DNA from: Nostoc sp. UHCC 0702
Lineage (GTDB): Bacteria; Cyanobacteriota; Cyanobacteriia; Cyanobacteriales; Nostocaceae
Assembly: GCA_017164015.1 (NCBI GenBank)
Contig: CP071065.1
Location: forward strand, 1,826,501 to 1,890,500
Reading direction: 5' to 3'
Length of the DNA: 64,000 bases
The notes beneath the pieces are model-generated. The model was not told where the DNA came from. It was given only the letters and a program-made list of their open reading frames with translations, and ran no database searches. The position numbers and the translations under genes were made by a program. Below are positions 62,533 through 64,000 of this stretch, one piece after another (within the stretch, counting starts at the first letter, position 1; each line of letters opens with the position of its first letter).

Positions 62533-64000
62533 TTAGAAAACAAAGTTATCCGCATTGGCTAAGCTATTTGACGATACATCCAGTACCGTCAACAAATTCG
62601 TCGGTACAGCCCGACCTGTTAAGCCATCCGGGTCAATCAGCACAGCGGTATTATTGCCTTGAGATCTAAAGCCTAAATAACCTTGTGCAGTTGCAGTTTC
62701 ATAATTGAGACTGTCGAGGTTCAAACTGGCAAATAATTCAGTAAAAACAATCTTGTCCGCACCAGGTGAAAAATCAGTGATTCTGTCTCTGGCATCGCGG
62801 ATATTGGTATAGACAAACAAGTCATTGCCTGTACCACCAGTGAGAACATCGCTACCAGTGCCACCAATGAGAACATCATCACCAGCACCACCAGAAAGAT
62901 CATCATTACCACCTTTGCCATCAATGGTGTTGTTGCTAGCTGTTCCTGTGAGGACATCTCTACCTCTAGTTCCCGTGAAGTTGAGGGGAGTGACTGTTAA
63001 ATCAAAGATTTCACTCACACTCGCATTACTCGTGTCAGTAGCAATTACTTTCAGGTTAATGATGCCCACATCTGTAGCATCTGCTGTGCCACTAAAGGTG
63101 CGGGTGTCGCCGTTGAAGGCCAGCCAGTCGGGTAGGAGGTTATTGTCAGCGAGGGTGGCAGTGTAGGTTAAAGTGTCGCCTGCATCGACATCAGTAAAGG
63201 TATTGGCATCTAATGTGAAACTGAAAACACTATTTTCAGTGGTGGTGATATCTGCAATGGCATTGGCAACAATGGGGGCATCGTTGACTGGCTTGACGTT
63301 GAGGTTAAAAGTACCATCGATGCTACCACCATTACCATCGCTGACAGTGTAGGTGAAGCTGTCAGTGCCGTTGTAGTTGGCATTGGGGGTGTAGACGAAG
63401 TAGTCGTCATGGCTAACGCTAGCTGTACCGTTGTCGTTAAGCGTCAGTGTGCCGTTACTGGGGTTAGTGAAGCCAGTGATGCTTAAAGTGTCGCCATCGA
63501 TATCTGTATATCTACGTAGAATATTGCTAGCAAGGATGTTAACAGCAGTATCTTCGTTGGTAGTAGCCGCAGTCGTAAAGCCAAACACCACATAGCTCGA
63601 CCCAGAAAATCGACTAAGGAAGCCACTGCCTTCTGCCCCGATAATCAGGTCGTCAATGCTGTCGCCGTTAATGTCTCCGGCACTGCTGACGGAGCCACCA
63701 AGGAGCCGATTCGCATCAATGCCGTTAATCACAAAGCCGTTGCTGCCATCCAGGTCAGAGAGGTTGAGGCTGGCACTAAAGCCACTGCTGCTGCCAAATA
63801 CTACGTAGCTTTCCCCAGCACTAGACTGACCGTTGGGGTCGGCATTTCTTGCCCCGATAATCAGGTCATCGATGCCGTCGCCGTTAATGTCTCCCGCACT
63901 GCTGACGGAGATACCTGAGTAGTCACCCACATCAATACCGTTAATCACAAAACCATTGCTGCCATCCAGGGCAGAGAGGTTGAGACTGGCGCCAAAGCCA
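62533..64000 (-). CDS. Secreted FG-GAP / cadherin-like / RTX protein, partial
   Basis: The frame is open from the right edge to the stop at 62533, about 489 residues, with the N-terminus outside. From the edge there are integrin-like FG-GAP repeats (SVSSAGDINGDGIDDLIIGA, twice, with the Ca2+-binding DINGDGIDD). A tandem-repeat domain (YTVSDGNGGSIDGTFNLNV) and a dystroglycan-type cadherin domain (DVDAGDTLTYTATLADNNLL) follow. RTX nonapeptides (GGNDDLSGGAGDDVLIGGTG) and a type I secretion-type tail with RITDFSPGADKIVF come last. It is probably a large extracellular or surface protein. Comparable multi-domain RTX proteins are common in Nostocales; ligand and role are unknown. Confidence 0.88.
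   Translation of the reverse strand, partial: GFGASLNLSALDGSNGFVINGIDVGDYSGISVSSAGDINGDGIDDLIIGARNADPNGQSSAGESYVVFGSSSGFSASLNLSDLDGSNGFVINGIDANRLLGGSVSSAGDINGDSIDDLIIGAEGSGFLSRFSGSSYVVFGFTTAATTNEDTAVNILASNILRRYTDIDGDTLSITGFTNPSNGTLTLNDNGTASVSHDDYFVYTPNANYNGTDSFTYTVSDGNGGSIDGTFNLNVKPVNDAPIVANAIADITTTENSVFSFTLDANTFTDVDAGDTLTYTATLADNNLLPDWLAFNGDTRTFSGTADATDVGIINLKVIATDTSNASVSEIFDLTVTPLNFTGTRGRDVLTGTASNNTIDGKGGNDDLSGGAGDDVLIGGTGSDVLTGGTGNDLFVYTNIRDARDRITDFSPGADKIVFTELFASLNLDSLNYETATAQGYLGFRSQGNNTAVLIDPDGLTGRAVPTNLLTVLDVSSNSLANADNFVF

Noticed and set aside
1..64000. Search for tRNA, rRNA, tmRNA or known riboswitch cores.
   Set aside because: No TPsiC-type GGTTCGAATCC with matching cloverleaf and no rRNA-like stretch was seen by eye. 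A covariance-model scan would be needed to exclude degenerate cases.

Overview
The window looks like chromosomal DNA of a filamentous, probably heterocyst-forming cyanobacterium (Nostocales). The evidence is photosynthetic electron-transport genes (petG, cytM), housekeeping genes (hisH, rsmD), a phototaxis-type che operon, many GCGATCGC (HIP1) octamers, and long intergenic arrays of 7-8 bp tandem repeats (STRRs) of the kind described in Nostoc, Anabaena and Calothrix. The species cannot be fixed by eye.

Layout. 1-5 kb: an unknown gene cut by the left edge, then eboA-eboB (minus) diverging from eboD (plus), part of the ebo metabolite-trafficking locus. 5-12 kb: a Ycf48-like propeller protein, a DCC thiol oxidoreductase, then a stress/redox stretch (AraC regulator, aldo/keto reductase, Dps, pirin), separated by copies of a small inverted-repeat element. 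12-17 kb: a decayed MazG fragment and MITEs, then a 4-kb RTX gene. 17-26 kb: two-domain QueD, a ModB-ModC fusion whose linker is encoded by intergenic-type repeats, a Uma2 nuclease, an IS200/IS605 TnpB broken by a 123-bp MITE, and a repetitive secreted protein. 26-34 kb: a GH10-like hydrolase, a site-2 protease, and an RND pump with its adaptor, separated by heptad arrays. 34-43 kb: LysR/CadD divergent pair, small secreted and membrane proteins, and a plasmid-type (TraK/TraL-like) pair. 43-53.5 kb: the taxis operon (PATAN-REC, CheY, CheW, GAF-rich MCP, an inserted four-helix-bundle gene, CheA). 53.6-64 kb: cytM/petG, rsmD, hisH, several conserved small genes, two MITEs, and a second RTX-type gene running off the right edge.

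The clearest functional unit is the taxis operon: three tandem bilin-type GAF domains on a soluble chemoreceptor feed CheW and a hybrid CheA, with CheY and a PATAN-REC protein as outputs. A second theme is how far small repeats have entered genes. One MITE splits tnpB at a TA site that can be reconstructed exactly, one STRR encodes an in-frame ABC-transporter linker, and a cassette with 28-bp inverted repeats sits inside the che operon. No CRISPR array, tRNA, rRNA, reverse transcriptase or phage module was seen. The best candidates for something undescribed are the RTX protein with some 14 variable Tyr-rich inserts on a constant scaffold, the four-helix-bundle cassette coupled to cheA, and the cadD leader with two mutually exclusive helices.
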